Below, piece by piece: positions 36,378 through 45,961 of a stretch of 64,000 nucleotides of DNA. The stretch's first letter is position 1, and the number at the start of each line of letters is the position of its first letter. The stretch is from NCBI RefSeq assembly GCF_008580665.1, contig NZ_BKDJ01000009.1:111370-175369 (forward strand), given 5' to 3'. The notes beneath the pieces are model-generated. The model saw only the letters and a list, made by a program, of their open reading frames with translations. It did not search any database and was not told where the DNA came from. A program made the position numbers and the translations under genes. This DNA is from Zafaria cholistanensis. Its GTDB lineage: Bacteria; Actinomycetota; Actinomycetes; Actinomycetales; Micrococcaceae.

Positions 36378-36677
36378 CTAGCCCTCGCAGTCCTTGCAGT
36401 AGAACAGGCCGTTCTTCTCCTTGGCGACCTGCGAGCGGTGGCGCACCAGGAAGCAGGAGGCGCAGGTGAACTCGTCGGCCTGGGCCGGAAGCACCCGCAC
36501 CAGGAGCTCCTCGCCGGAGAGGTCGGCCCCGGGCAGCTCATAGCTGTCCGCCGCCTCCGCCTCGTCCTCGTCGACGACGGCGGACTGCTTGTCGGAGCGC
36601 CGGCCCTTCAGCTCTTCGAGGGAATCCTCGCTGAGCTCGTCTTCATTCTTCCGCGGCGCATCGTAGTCGGTCGCCAT
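36378..36677 (-). CDS. DUF4193 zinc-ribbon protein
   Basis: A 99-residue protein recognised as DUF4193, one of the actinobacterial signature families (Rv2699c-like). The acidic N-terminal part (MATDYDAPRKNEDELSEDSL) is followed by a zinc-ribbon with CASC and CKDC pairs. It is thought to be essential or nearly so in mycobacteria, by memory, with no known role. It is divergent from sepH, and a terminator follows it. The 352-base gap to sepH (36678-37029) holds no gene, only presumed promoters of both. Confidence 0.9.
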   Translation of the reverse strand: MATDYDAPRKNEDELSEDSLEELKGRRSDKQSAVVDEDEAEAADSYELPGADLSGEELLVRVLPAQADEFTCASCFLVRHRSQVAKEKNGLFYCKDCEG

Positions 36678-37029
36678 AGTCTCTTAATCACGCTCCGGTG
36701 GTAGCTGCTGGTTGTTCCGGGCAAGTCGACCCCGGTCGGCTTGCGTCCGGGCGGCCTGAATATTTCCCAAGGATGCGGCGGCCTGCGCTGCGCGCAGCGG
36801 GTGCCTCCGAAACCCTTCGACGTTCAACGCCGAGGCGGGCCGTTTTGTGCCCGTGACGCACAGATTGTTCACCATGGGGGCGAAAAAATCCAATCCTTTC
36901 CGCCCGGTGTGGCGGCCGTCTCCCGGGGCATTCGGACCGATCCGCGCCACACCAAGCAATACCGTAGGAAATCGGGGACCGGGATGGCAGAGTCTCCAGC
37001 AGTACAAGACGGACGTGTTGGAGGGAATC

Positions 37030-38220
37030 ATGCGTCAACTCCGGCTGGTGGGTGTCCACGAGGACGGCGAGCAACTGCTGTTAAGCGGCGAGGACGGGGC
37101 CAGCTTCGCGCTGCGCATCGACGAGGCGCTGCGTTCCGCGGTGGTCCGTCCGATCGGCCGCCCCGCCGCCGGGCAACCGGCCCAACACCTTTCTCCGCGC
37201 GAGATCCAGGCGCGCATCCGTGCCGGCGCCACGGCCGAAGAGGTCTCCGCCGCGTCCGGGGTGCCGCTGGCCAACGTGCTGCGCTACGAGGGCCCGGTAC
37301 GGGCCGAGCGCGAGTTCATGGCCGCACAGGCCCGCGCCGTGGAGGTCAGCGGCCCGCAGGGGCACGAGGGCTACCGCGCCGCGTTCGGCGAGGAGCCGGC
37401 AAACCTTGGCGGGATGGTGGCTTTCCGGCTGCGCTCCTTCGGGGTTGATCCGGCCGCCGTCGAATGGGACGCCTGGCGCGCCGCCGACGGGACCTGGGAG
37501 GTGGTGGCCGCCTTCGAGCTCTCCGCCGGGGACAGCCGGACCAACATCGGTGAGGAACCGCCCGCCCGCTGGACCTACCATCCGGGGCGCAAGCTGCTGC
37601 AGAACCGCAACCGCTGGGCCCAGGTGCTCAGCGAACTGGAGCCGTTGGACCTGCCGCTGCACGGGCGCCGGCTGACGGCGGTGGCCGACCGCCCGTTCGA
37701 CTTCGAGGTGGACGCGGACGAGGAGGCCCTCCAGGTTTCGGGCCTGGACCCCGAGGAGCTCCTGGAGGTCCTGCGCATGCGCCGGGGCCAGCGCTTGGGC
37801 ACCGACGAGGAGGCCGACGACACGCTGGCCATGCTGCTCGCCCAGGGCGGGATCCCGGCGGCGCACCCGCGCGGGGGATCCGAGGGCGAGCTCCCCGAGG
37901 ACGGGGCCCGCTTCGGCTTCGTCCCCGCCGGCCCGGAGGGCGCCGAAGCGGAGGGCCCGGAGCCGATGGACCTGGCCGCGGCCGAACTGGACGATGACGG
38001 GCTCCCCCGCCTGTACGACGGGGTGAGCACCCGCACCAGCGAGTTCACCCTGGTGCCGGGCCTGCGCGCGGTGCCCCCGCACGTGGACGACGAACTGCTC
38101 GACGAACTCGCGGAGAGCGGCCCCCAGGCCGACCAGGATCCGCAGCCGCGCAAGTCGCGGCCCAAGCGCTCCTCCGTCCCCAGCTGGGACGAGATCGTTT
38201 TCGGACGCAAGCCGGACTAG
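37030..38220 (+). CDS. sepH: Septation protein SepH
   Basis: A 396-residue SepH (DUF3071). SepH binds FtsZ and stimulates its assembly at the division site in actinobacteria. The N-terminal domain covers about residues 1-175, with a helix-turn-helix-like REIQARIRAGATAEEVSAASGVPLANVLRYEGPVRAEREFMA and the motif RWTYHPGRKLLQNRN. The C-terminal half is acidic and disordered, ending in a basic patch and EIVFG. The ATG at 37030 follows TGGAGGGA. TACCGT near 36969-36974 is a possible -10 box. Position near sigA and dut matches other actinobacteria. Confidence 0.92.
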   Translation: MRQLRLVGVHEDGEQLLLSGEDGASFALRIDEALRSAVVRPIGRPAAGQPAQHLSPREIQARIRAGATAEEVSAASGVPLANVLRYEGPVRAEREFMAAQARAVEVSGPQGHEGYRAAFGEEPANLGGMVAFRLRSFGVDPAAVEWDAWRAADGTWEVVAAFELSAGDSRTNIGEEPPARWTYHPGRKLLQNRNRWAQVLSELEPLDLPLHGRRLTAVADRPFDFEVDADEEALQVSGLDPEELLEVLRMRRGQRLGTDEEADDTLAMLLAQGGIPAAHPRGGSEGELPEDGARFGFVPAGPEGAEAEGPEPMDLAAAELDDDGLPRLYDGVSTRTSEFTLVPGLRAVPPHVDDELLDELAESGPQADQDPQPRKSRPKRSSVPSWDEIVFGRKPD

Positions 38221-38347
38221 CGGCTCCACCGGACCGGGCAGGCTTCAGCGGACCGGGCAGGCAGCGCCTAACGGTCCGTCCGGCTCCCGGCCCGGTCCTG
38301 GCCTGTTGTTGGCCTGGTTTAGGCCGGGTTCCGTCCCGGGGGTCCGG

Positions 38348-39517
38348 CTAGCGCGGCAGCGCGAGCGTCAGCAGCGGAACCTCGCGCTCGGCGCGGGTCA
38401 TTGACCCGTGCTGGCCGACCATCTCGAACGCCTGCGCGCTGACCCGGCGGCCGTCGTAGAGGGCGATCTCCGCGGAGGCGAGGACCAGCAGGTCGCCGAT
38501 GCGCGCTTCCATGGCCGCGTCGGTCCGGCCGAAAAGCCCGTGGGCCACCGCCTCGTCACGGGTCAGGATCCAGGCGCGGGTGCCGAATTCGGCCTTCCAG
38601 CGTTCGGCGACCCGGGCACGCACCTCCGCTCCGGCGTCGGGCGCGAAATGCAGCTGCACCGCGCGGGGCTCCCCCGCGGTCAGCTCGACGCCCTCCAGCA
38701 GGTCCGGGTAGGTGGAGTAGTCGATGCGCTGGCGCGGTGCGACATCCACCATGCCGTGATCGGCGGTGAGCAGCAGCAGCGTGCCGGCGGGCAGGCGGCC
38801 GGCGAGGGTGCGCATGGCGGCATCAAGCTCCTCGAGCTGCTCGCCCCACTCGCGCGAGCCGGCCCCGTAGCGGTGCCCCGCCTTGTCGAGCTCGTTCCAG
38901 TACAGGTACATCAGCACCTTCCCGTGGCGCGGCAGGATCTCCTGCGCCGCCCGCACGCGGGCCTGGGGGGTTTGCGCGCCGACGAATTCCCCGCCGCGCA
39001 GTGCGGCGGCGGTCAGCGAGGAGCCCTCGAACTGGGGCAGGGACACCGTGGCGACGTGCACGTGCTCCTGGGCGCGTTCGAACACCGTCGGGTGGGGCTG
39101 CCAGGCGCGCGGGTCCAGGTCCTCGGGCCAGCCGCCGAGCATGTTCACCACGCGGCGGCCCTGCGGGTCCAGGGCGTCATAGCCGACGATCCCGTGCCGG
39201 CCCGGCGGCAGGCCGGTGCCGAGCGAGGCGATCGAGGCCGCGGTCGTGGTCGGGAACGCGGCCGAGAGCGTGCGCGAGCCGGCGGACATGCTGCGCAGGA
39301 ACGGGGCGTGTCCGCCGCGCGACTTCAGCAGCGACTTGCCCAGTCCGTCGACCATCACCACGCAGATGCGCCGGGCTGCGGGCAGGCCCAGCGAGTTCTC
39401 AAAACCGGGGACGCCCAAGACGGCCGCGGCGCTGGGCAGCAGTTCGGCCAGGGTCGCGCTGCCATAGGGCGGGGCGGCGGGCAGCGGCTGGGCGTTCGTC
39501 CGGGCGGTTTCGGCCAC
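38348..39517 (-). CDS. Alkaline phosphatase superfamily protein (nucleotide pyrophosphatase type)
   Basis: A 389-residue protein of the NPP/alkaline phosphatase superfamily. Metal-binding sites are VVMVDGLGKSLLKS (Asp), the nucleophile in AAFPTTTAASIASLGTGLPPGRHGIVGY (Thr), DKAGHRYG and TADHGMVDV (Asp-His pair), and QHGSMTRAE. It should hydrolyse a phosphodiester or phosphate monoester. No signal peptide is visible, so it is cytoplasmic. Its GTG starts three bases after the DUF5998 stop, which makes an operon. Confidence 0.88.
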   Translation of the reverse strand: MAETARTNAQPLPAAPPYGSATLAELLPSAAAVLGVPGFENSLGLPAARRICVVMVDGLGKSLLKSRGGHAPFLRSMSAGSRTLSAAFPTTTAASIASLGTGLPPGRHGIVGYDALDPQGRRVVNMLGGWPEDLDPRAWQPHPTVFERAQEHVHVATVSLPQFEGSSLTAAALRGGEFVGAQTPQARVRAAQEILPRHGKVLMYLYWNELDKAGHRYGAGSREWGEQLEELDAAMRTLAGRLPAGTLLLLTADHGMVDVAPRQRIDYSTYPDLLEGVELTAGEPRAVQLHFAPDAGAEVRARVAERWKAEFGTRAWILTRDEAVAHGLFGRTDAAMEARIGDLLVLASAEIALYDGRRVSAQAFEMVGQHGSMTRAEREVPLLTLALPR

Positions 39518-39520
39518 GGA

Positions 39521-40183
39521 TCAGCCCTGGTGGTGTCCGCGGATAAAGCGGGGAGCCACGCGCGCGGGACGGGTTTCGGGCTGCCAGCGCGGCTCGGCCG
39601 GGTTACCGGCGCTGAGCTTGCGCAGCGCGCGGGCGAAGTGGCGGGCATCCTCGACGGCCTGCATGCCGTCGGCCTCGGCGCTGATGCGGACCACCAGGTC
39701 TTCCTGCTGCAGGGTGCCGGTGTAGCCGTGGTCGGAATCGCACTGCGGGTCGGCGCACCCGGCCGGGGCGAGGTCCAGGCGCTGCCCCCCGGACCACGCG
39801 ATCCCCAGGCTCACCTCGCGGACCTTGTCGGTGGAGCGGTAGTTCTGCGGCTGGTGGTACATGTAGCTCAGCACCACGGAACCGATCCGGGCCACCGGCA
39901 CGGTTTCGGTGGAGACCTGGGCCATCATGTCCTCGCCGAGTTCATCCAGCTGCTGGTCGTCGACGTGGGCGACCACCAGGGCGTCGGCGGTGAGCACCAG
40001 GGCGGTGACGTGCCGGTGGACCTCGGTGCGGTCGAAGTGCGTTTCGAGGTGAATCAGGTGGGCCAGCGGCTCGCGCCCGTCGAGGGCGTCCTCAAGGACG
40101 TCCGCCACGAGGCGGGGATAGAATCCGGCCCGGTCGAGGGCACTGTGGAGGTCGCGGCCAGGGGCCGAGGCGCGGGAGATCAT
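39521..40183 (-). CDS. DUF5998 family protein
   Basis: A 220-residue protein recognised as DUF5998, an actinobacterial family without known function. Family stretches are ALDRAGFYPRLVADVLEDAL, HLETHFDRTEVHRHVTALVLT, VHRHVTALV, IGSVVLSYMYHQPQNY and ARHFARALRKLS. It leads a two-gene operon with the phosphatase. The ATG at 40183 is preceded by TAGACT at leaderless spacing. The gene partner is conserved in Micrococcales, by memory. Confidence 0.82.
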   Translation of the reverse strand: MISRASAPGRDLHSALDRAGFYPRLVADVLEDALDGREPLAHLIHLETHFDRTEVHRHVTALVLTADALVVAHVDDQQLDELGEDMMAQVSTETVPVARIGSVVLSYMYHQPQNYRSTDKVREVSLGIAWSGGQRLDLAPAGCADPQCDSDHGYTGTLQQEDLVVRISAEADGMQAVEDARHFARALRKLSAGNPAEPRWQPETRPARVAPRFIRGHHQG

Positions 40184-40189
40184 GCCCCC

Positions 40190-40195
40190 AGTCTA
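40190..40195 (-). promoter_or_regulatory. Leaderless -10 box of the DUF5998 operon
   Basis: On the minus strand TAGACT is followed by six bases and then the ATG at 40183. There is no Shine-Dalgarno sequence in between. Confidence 0.52.
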
Positions 40196-40248
40196 CTTTC
40201 CTCCGGGACCGCGGGGCGCCGCCGGGCGTCCCGCCCCGGCGCCGGACC

Positions 40249-43068
40249 CTATCCGGCCCCGGGCGCCAGGCCGCCCCAGGCGGACAGGGCGCGCCGGGCG
40301 CTGTCCGTGCGGACCTCGGGGTTTCCGAGCCGGACGTCCGCGGAGAGCACCGTGATTCCGTCTCCGGAGACCATCACCGGGTTGAATTCGAGCAGCGCGA
40401 CCTCCGGGTGGTGGTCCTTGAGCGTGGCGACCCGGTTGATGAGGTCCTCGAGCGCGGCGATGTTCACCGCGGGCAGCCCCTGGTAGCCGAAAAGCTTGCG
40501 GGCCGCCCGGGGGGAACGCACCAGTTCGGCCAGGTCGGTGGTGGACAGCGGCGGGATCGCGTGGGCCCAGTCGCCGAGCAGGTTCACGGCGTCCCCTGCC
40601 AGGCCGAAAGAGAGCAGCGGACCCAGCAGCGGGTCCTCGAGCCCGCGCACCACGCACCCCTGCCCGGAAGGGGCCATGGCCTGGACCTCGAGCCCGCCGG
40701 CCCCTGCCGCGGCCAGCACCTGGCGCATGTGGCGGATGTTTCCGCGCAGCGAGGCCTCGTCGATGATGTTCAGCCGCACCCCGCCCAGGTCCAGGCGGTG
40801 GCGCAGGTGCTGGTCGGTGGTCTTCAGCGCCACCGGCCACCCGAGCCGCTCGGCGGCGGCAACGGCCTGGTCCTCGGTGTCGAACGGCACGGACTCGAGT
40901 ACGCGGATGCCGTAGCAGGCCAGCAGTTCGGCGGCTCCGGCCGCATCCAGGGTCAGCAGTTCGGCGCCGCTGATGCGGGCCAGGTGGGCGGCCACCAGGT
41001 CCTCGGCGCGGTCCTTGTCGATGCCGGCCGGTTCCACCGTTTCGCCGAAGTCGCGCCGGCGCCACTGGGCATAGCGCACGACGGAGGCCAGGGCGGCGAT
41101 CGCGTTGCCCGGGCTTGAGTAGGCCGGCACGGTGGCCGGCGGGCCCGCCTCGGCGACCGGGCCGCCGTCGGGCCCGGGGCGTTCCTGGTCCAGGTCTTCC
41201 CGGTGGGGGCCTTCCTGCAGGAGGGCGGCGGACTCCGCCGGGGGCTCGGTGCCGACGTGGAATAGCCCCTCGGTGGGGACGGAGGCGTCGAGGATGCCGG
41301 CAAACACGGCTAGGACCGGCTTGCCCGCCCGGGCCCCGCAGCGGCCCACCGCGTCGGCGAGCGCCTCAAGGGTGGCGCCCCGGGCCGGCAGCAGGATCAC
41401 GACCGCCGAATGGACCTCGGAGCGGGCGAGGACGTCATCCAGCAGCGCGCCGAGCCGGGACAGGGCCTGGGACTGGCCGCCGTCCAGGTCCAGCCCGGTC
41501 TCCAGCGCGGCGACGGTGAGGCCGTGGCGCTCGGCGTTGTCCGCCAGCACCCGGCCCAGCGCGGCCGAATTGGCGACCAGCCCCACGCCGCCGCCGGCCG
41601 GCAGCGGCTGGCTGGCCACGATCTGGGCCACATCCATCAGTTCCTCGTTGGTCGCCACGCGGATGACCCCGGACTGCTGCAGCATCGCGTCCACCGCCTC
41701 GCGGGGGGCCTGGGTGGTGCGCACGGCGTGGCCCGGCGGCAGGCGCAGCCCGGTGACGTCGGACTTGGCCACGATGACGGGCTTGTTGCGGGACAGCCGG
41801 CGGGCTATGCGGGAGAACTTGCGCGGGTTGCCGAAGGATTCCAGATACAGGCCGACCGCGGAAGTGGCCGGGTCGTCCTCCCAGAACTGCATGGCGTCGT
41901 TGCCGGACACGTCCGCGCGGTTGCCCACGGAAACGACGCTGGAGACCCCGAGGTTGCGGCGGCTGCAGGCGGCGTAGAGCAGGACCCCGATCGCGGCCGA
42001 CTGGCTGAACAGGCCCAGGGACCCCCGCTGGGGCATGCCGGGGGCGACGGAGGCATTGAGGCGGACCGCGGGATCGGTGTTGATCAGCCCCAGCGAGGCC
42101 GGGCCGACCACCCGCATCCCGTTGGCGCGGGCGGCACGGACCAGTTCGCGCTGGCGGGCCAGCCCGTCGCCTCCCTCGGCGAAGCCCCCGGTGATCACCA
42201 GCAGGCCCTTGGCGCCGGCGGCGGCGCAGTCGGCGACGAGGCCCGGGATCTCCTCCTTGGGCACGGTCAGGACCGCCAGGTCCACCGGTCCGGGCACCTC
42301 GGCCAGGGTGGCGTAGGAGCGCACCCCGGCCACCTCCAGGGCTTCGGGGTTGATTCCATAGACGGCCCCGGTGAAGCCGCCCTCAAGGATGCCGGTGAGC
42401 ACGGTTTGGCCGATACTCCCCCAGGTGCGGCTGGCCCCGATGACGGCGACGGAGCGCGGGGCCAGCAGGTCCCCGAGGCTGCGGGCCTCGGCACGGTGCT
42501 CGCGGGACTCCATCACGGCCCGGGAGCGGTCCGTGGGGTCGATGGCGAACTCGACCATCACCACGCCGTCGTCGAAGTGCCGGCGGACCTCGTAGCCGGC
42601 CTCGGCGAAAACGGCCAGCATCTTGCGGTTCTCCGGCAGCACTTCGGCGCTGAAGCGTTCGATCCCGCGCTCGCGGGCGGCGGCGGCGAGGTGCTCAAGC
42701 AGGATCGAACCCACGCCCATGCCCTGGTACTGGTCCGAGATGTTGAAGGCGACCTCGGCCTCCTCCGGGTCCTCGAGCCGGTCGTAGCGGCCGATCCCGA
42801 CGATCGCGCCGCTGCGTTCGACGACGAGCGCCACCCGGTCCACGTGGTCGACCTCGGTGAAGCGCTTGAGTTCGGCCGGGGTGAGCCGGGACTTGTAGGT
42901 GAAGTAGCGCAGGTAGATCGAGGTCTCAGACTGGCCGGCGTGGAAGCGCTCCAGCGCCGCGGCGTCCTCGGGCCGGATGGGGCGCAGATGCGCCGTCGAA
43001 CCGTCCCGCAGCACGACATCTGCTTCCCAGCGGGCCGGATATTCGCCCCGAACGCGTCCATCCACCAT
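40249..43068 (-). CDS. GNAT acetyltransferase fused to NDP-forming acyl-CoA synthetase
   Basis: A 939-residue fusion. Residues about 15-175 are a GNAT N-acetyltransferase (LRPIRPEDAAAL...QGMGVGSILLEHLAAAARERG). Then come a CoA-binding domain (SVAVIGASRTWGSIGQTVL), a succinyl-CoA-synthetase-like flavodoxin domain, and a C-terminal ATP-grasp domain (LACYGIRVLESVPFDTEDQAV). This arrangement is that of the Pat/acetate-CoA ligase family proteins. Enzymes of this type acetylate lysines or ligate acyl groups to CoA. The ATG lies six bases after a TAGGCT box. It is divergent from parC. A Pro/Glu-rich insertion near residue 620 separates the last two domains. Confidence 0.9.
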   Translation of the reverse strand: MVDGRVRGEYPARWEADVVLRDGSTAHLRPIRPEDAAALERFHAGQSETSIYLRYFTYKSRLTPAELKRFTEVDHVDRVALVVERSGAIVGIGRYDRLEDPEEAEVAFNISDQYQGMGVGSILLEHLAAAARERGIERFSAEVLPENRKMLAVFAEAGYEVRRHFDDGVVMVEFAIDPTDRSRAVMESREHRAEARSLGDLLAPRSVAVIGASRTWGSIGQTVLTGILEGGFTGAVYGINPEALEVAGVRSYATLAEVPGPVDLAVLTVPKEEIPGLVADCAAAGAKGLLVITGGFAEGGDGLARQRELVRAARANGMRVVGPASLGLINTDPAVRLNASVAPGMPQRGSLGLFSQSAAIGVLLYAACSRRNLGVSSVVSVGNRADVSGNDAMQFWEDDPATSAVGLYLESFGNPRKFSRIARRLSRNKPVIVAKSDVTGLRLPPGHAVRTTQAPREAVDAMLQQSGVIRVATNEELMDVAQIVASQPLPAGGGVGLVANSAALGRVLADNAERHGLTVAALETGLDLDGGQSQALSRLGALLDDVLARSEVHSAVVILLPARGATLEALADAVGRCGARAGKPVLAVFAGILDASVPTEGLFHVGTEPPAESAALLQEGPHREDLDQERPGPDGGPVAEAGPPATVPAYSSPGNAIAALASVVRYAQWRRRDFGETVEPAGIDKDRAEDLVAAHLARISGAELLTLDAAGAAELLACYGIRVLESVPFDTEDQAVAAAERLGWPVALKTTDQHLRHRLDLGGVRLNIIDEASLRGNIRHMRQVLAAAGAGGLEVQAMAPSGQGCVVRGLEDPLLGPLLSFGLAGDAVNLLGDWAHAIPPLSTTDLAELVRSPRAARKLFGYQGLPAVNIAALEDLINRVATLKDHHPEVALLEFNPVMVSGDGITVLSADVRLGNPEVRTDSARRALSAWGGLAPGAG

Positions 43069-43074
43069 AGGCTT

Positions 43075-43080
43075 AGCCTA
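43075..43080 (-). promoter_or_regulatory. Leaderless -10 box in a palindrome, GNAT-acyl-CoA synthetase
   Basis: On the minus strand TAGGCT is followed by six bases and then ATG at 43068. The box is half of the palindrome TAGGCTTAGCCTA (43068-43080), so a repressor could cover the -10 and the start codon together. Confidence 0.5.
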
Positions 43081-43195
43081 ACGGCCTCCCGGCGTCGCCG
43101 GCCGCCCCTCCGTTCCCGGGCGGCGCGGCGCACCGCACCAGGCCCGTCCAGCCGCCGGCTGGACGACAACGATTTTCGAGGACCCGATACCAAGC

Positions 43196-45889
43196 ATGGC
43201 CCGCAGGCAGAACACCCCGCCCCCCGCAGACTTCACGGAAAACATCGTCGACATCGACGTGACCAACGAGATGGAAGGGTCATTCCTGGAGTACGCGTAC
43301 TCCGTGATCTATTCGCGCGCGCTGCCCGATGCCCGCGACGGGCTGAAGCCGGTGCAGCGGCGCATCCTGTACATGATGACCGAGATGGGCCTGCGCCCGG
43401 ACCGCGGCCACGTCAAGAGCGCCCGCGTGGTGGGCGAGGTGATGGGCAAGCTGCACCCGCACGGAGACACCGCGATCTACGACGCCATGGTGCGCCTGGC
43501 CCAGGACTTCTCCCTGCGCCTGCCGCTGATCGATGGCCACGGCAACTTCGGTTCGCTCGACGACGGCCCCGCCGCCCCCCGCTACACCGAGGCCCGCATG
43601 GCCGCCCCGGCGATGGCCATGACCGACAACCTCGGCGAGGACGTCGTGGACTTCGTCCCCAACTACGACAACCAGCTCCTGCAGCCGGACGTGCTGCCCG
43701 CCGCGTTCCCGAACCTTCTGGTCAACGGCACCACGGGCATCGCCGTGGGGATGGCCACCAACATGGCCCCGCACAACCTCGGCGAGGTGGTCGCCGCCGC
43801 CCGGCACCTGGTCGCCAACCCGGACGCCACGCTCGAGGACATCATGGGCTTCGTGCCCGGACCCGACCTGCCCACCGGCGGCACGATCGTGGGCCTGGAC
43901 GGAATCCGCGACGCCTACGCCACGGGGCGCGGCTCCTTCAAGACCCGGGCCAAGGTGGCGCTGGAGCAGATCAGTGCCCGCCGCAGCGGCCTGGTGGTGA
44001 CCGAACTGCCCTACATGGTCGGCCCGGAAAAAGTCATCGAGAAGATCAAGGACGCGGCGAACTCCAAGAAGCTGCAGGGCATTGCCGACGTGGTGGACCT
44101 CACCGACCGCAAGAACGGCCTGCGCCTGGTGATCGAACTGAAGAACGGCTTCAATCCGAACGCCGTCCTGCAGCAGCTCTACAAGCTGACCCCGCTGGAG
44201 GATTCCTTCGGCATCAACAACGTGGCGCTGGTGGAGGGCCAACCGCGGACGCTGGGCCTGCTGGAGCTGCTGCGGGTGTACGTCGGGCACCGCCTCGACG
44301 TCGTGCGCCGGCGCACCGCCCACCGGCTGGGACGCAAGAAGGACCGCCTGCACCTGGTCGAGGGCCTGCTGGTCGCCATCGTCGACATCGACGAGGTGAT
44401 CCGGATCATCCGCGACTCGGATGAGTCCGCGGCCGCGCGCGAGCGCCTGATGCGGGTCTTCGACCTTACCGAGATCCAGGCCAACCACATCCTGGAGCTG
44501 CGCCTGCGCCAGCTGACCCGGTTCTCCCGGATCGAGCTGGAGAAGGAACAGGAGCAGCTGCGCCAGGACATCGCCGGGCTCGAGTCGATCCTGGGTTCGG
44601 ACGCGCTGCTGCGCGAGGTGGTCTCGACGGAACTGGCGGAGGTCGCCGAGCGCTTCGCGACCCCCCGCCGGACCGTGCTCCTGGAAACCGACGGGGCCGC
44701 CCCGCTGAAGGGCACCGTCATGCCGGCGCCGGAGGGCAGCGGCACCAAGGCGCCGCTGGCGCTGGAGATCGCCGACGATCCGTGCTGGGTGCTGCTTTCG
44801 GCGTCCGGGCAGCTGGCCCGCACCGGCACGCGCGATCCCCTGTCCGACGCCGGGGGGCGGGTCAAGCACGACGTCCTGGTCTCCGTGGTGCCCACCAGTG
44901 CGCGCGGCGAGATCGGCGCGGTCACCTCCGCGGGGCGCATGCTGCGCCTGCAGGTGGTGGACATGCCGCTGCTGGCCCCGGCCTCCGGCTTCCCGCTGCT
45001 GGCCGGCGGGGTGCCCGTGGGCGAGTTCGTCCAGCTGGCCAAGGGCGAGACGGTGGTGGGAATGGTGCCGCTGGATGCCGTCTTCGCGCTGGGCACCGCG
45101 CAGGGCACCGTCAAGCGGGTGGCCCCGGACTACCCGCTGAACCGCGACGAGTGGGAGGCGATCACGCTCAAGCCCGGGGACCGGGTGCTGCACGCGGCGG
45201 TGGCCCCGGACGGGACGGACCTGGTGTTCGTTTCCGCCCAGGCGCAGCTGCTGCGCTACGCGGCCTCCGTGGTGCGCCCGCAGGGCCGCGCCGCGGGCGG
45301 GATGGCCGGCATCAAGCTGGCCGCCGGCGATGAGGCGATCTTCTTCGGGGTGACGGCGGAGGAGGACCCGGATGCCGTGGTGGTCACCGTGGCCACCGGG
45401 GCGGAGACCCTCACCGGTTCGGCCGCGGGCACGGTGAAGGTGACCCCGCTGTCCGAGTATCCGGCCAAGGGCCGGGCCACCGGCGGCGTGCGCGCCCACC
45501 GCTTCCTCAAGGGCGAGGAGAGGCTCTTCCTCGCCTGGGCCGGGCACGGCCCGGCGAAGGCCGCGTCCGCAGCCGGCGTCGCCCGGGCCCTGCCCACCGA
45601 GCACGGCCGGCGCGACGGGTCCGGCGTACCGCTGGCGCAGTCCGTCGCCGCGGTCGGTCCGGCCCTCGGCGGGACCCCCTCCGTGTCCGCCGCATCCGTC
45701 CCTGCCCCGTCCGTGCCCGCCGCGCCCCGCGCCTCCGGATCCCGAGCCTCCGGATCCCGAGCCTCCGGATCCCGAGCCTCCGGATCCCGCGCCGCCGCAC
45801 CGCGTGTGGCGCCGGATCCGGAGACCGAGGCCAAGCCGTTCGGGCAGGTGGCGGACACCAGTTCCGGCGATGGGACGCTCTTCGACTAG
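43196..45889 (+). CDS. parC: DNA topoisomerase IV subunit A (GyrA/ParC type II)
   Basis: An 897-residue type IIA topoisomerase A subunit. It breaks and reseals DNA with ParE/GyrB. The quinolone region reads [15 protein letters not shown], the catalytic tyrosine is in APRYTEARM, and the GyrA box-like C-terminal domain runs from about residue 500 to 790. The matching B subunit is at 53722-55824 in opposite direction, eight kilobases away, the arrangement seen near sigA in Micrococcaceae. The C-terminal tail carries four ASGSR repeats. Whether it is ParC or a second GyrA is judged from context. ATG at 43196 follows GAGGACC. Confidence 0.88.
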   Translation: MARRQNTPPPADFTENIVDIDVTNEMEGSFLEYAYSVIYSRALPDARDGLKPVQRRILYMMTEMGLRPDRGHVKSARVVGEVMGKLHPHGDTAIYDAMVRLAQDFSLRLPLIDGHGNFGSLDDGPAAPRYTEARMAAPAMAMTDNLGEDVVDFVPNYDNQLLQPDVLPAAFPNLLVNGTTGIAVGMATNMAPHNLGEVVAAARHLVANPDATLEDIMGFVPGPDLPTGGTIVGLDGIRDAYATGRGSFKTRAKVALEQISARRSGLVVTELPYMVGPEKVIEKIKDAANSKKLQGIADVVDLTDRKNGLRLVIELKNGFNPNAVLQQLYKLTPLEDSFGINNVALVEGQPRTLGLLELLRVYVGHRLDVVRRRTAHRLGRKKDRLHLVEGLLVAIVDIDEVIRIIRDSDESAAARERLMRVFDLTEIQANHILELRLRQLTRFSRIELEKEQEQLRQDIAGLESILGSDALLREVVSTELAEVAERFATPRRTVLLETDGAAPLKGTVMPAPEGSGTKAPLALEIADDPCWVLLSASGQLARTGTRDPLSDAGGRVKHDVLVSVVPTSARGEIGAVTSAGRMLRLQVVDMPLLAPASGFPLLAGGVPVGEFVQLAKGETVVGMVPLDAVFALGTAQGTVKRVAPDYPLNRDEWEAITLKPGDRVLHAAVAPDGTDLVFVSAQAQLLRYAASVVRPQGRAAGGMAGIKLAAGDEAIFFGVTAEEDPDAVVVTVATGAETLTGSAAGTVKVTPLSEYPAKGRATGGVRAHRFLKGEERLFLAWAGHGPAKAASAAGVARALPTEHGRRDGSGVPLAQSVAAVGPALGGTPSVSAASVPAPSVPAAPRASGSRASGSRASGSRASGSRAAAPRVAPDPETEAKPFGQVADTSSGDGTLFD
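45731..45790 (+). repeat. 15-bp in-frame tandem repeat (x4) in parC
   Basis: Four 15-bp units of GCCTCCGGATCCCGA (last base changes in unit 4) encode ASGSR four times. They lie in the disordered C-terminal tail and are likely to vary in copy number between strains. Confidence 0.95.
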
Positions 45890-45910
45890 TCCCCCGGTAC
45901 ACGGCTCATG

Positions 45911-45961
45911 GCAGGCCCGCGCCGGCCCCCGGTCAGCCGACGGGGGCCGGCGCGGGCCTGC
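45911..45961. terminator. Bidirectional terminator overlapping the cydDC 3' end
   Basis: A perfect 21-bp inverted repeat (45911-45931 and 45941-45961) with a nine-base loop lies between convergent parC and cydDC. The right arm and part of the loop encode the last nine residues of CydDC (GRPAPAPVG). Confidence 0.9.
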
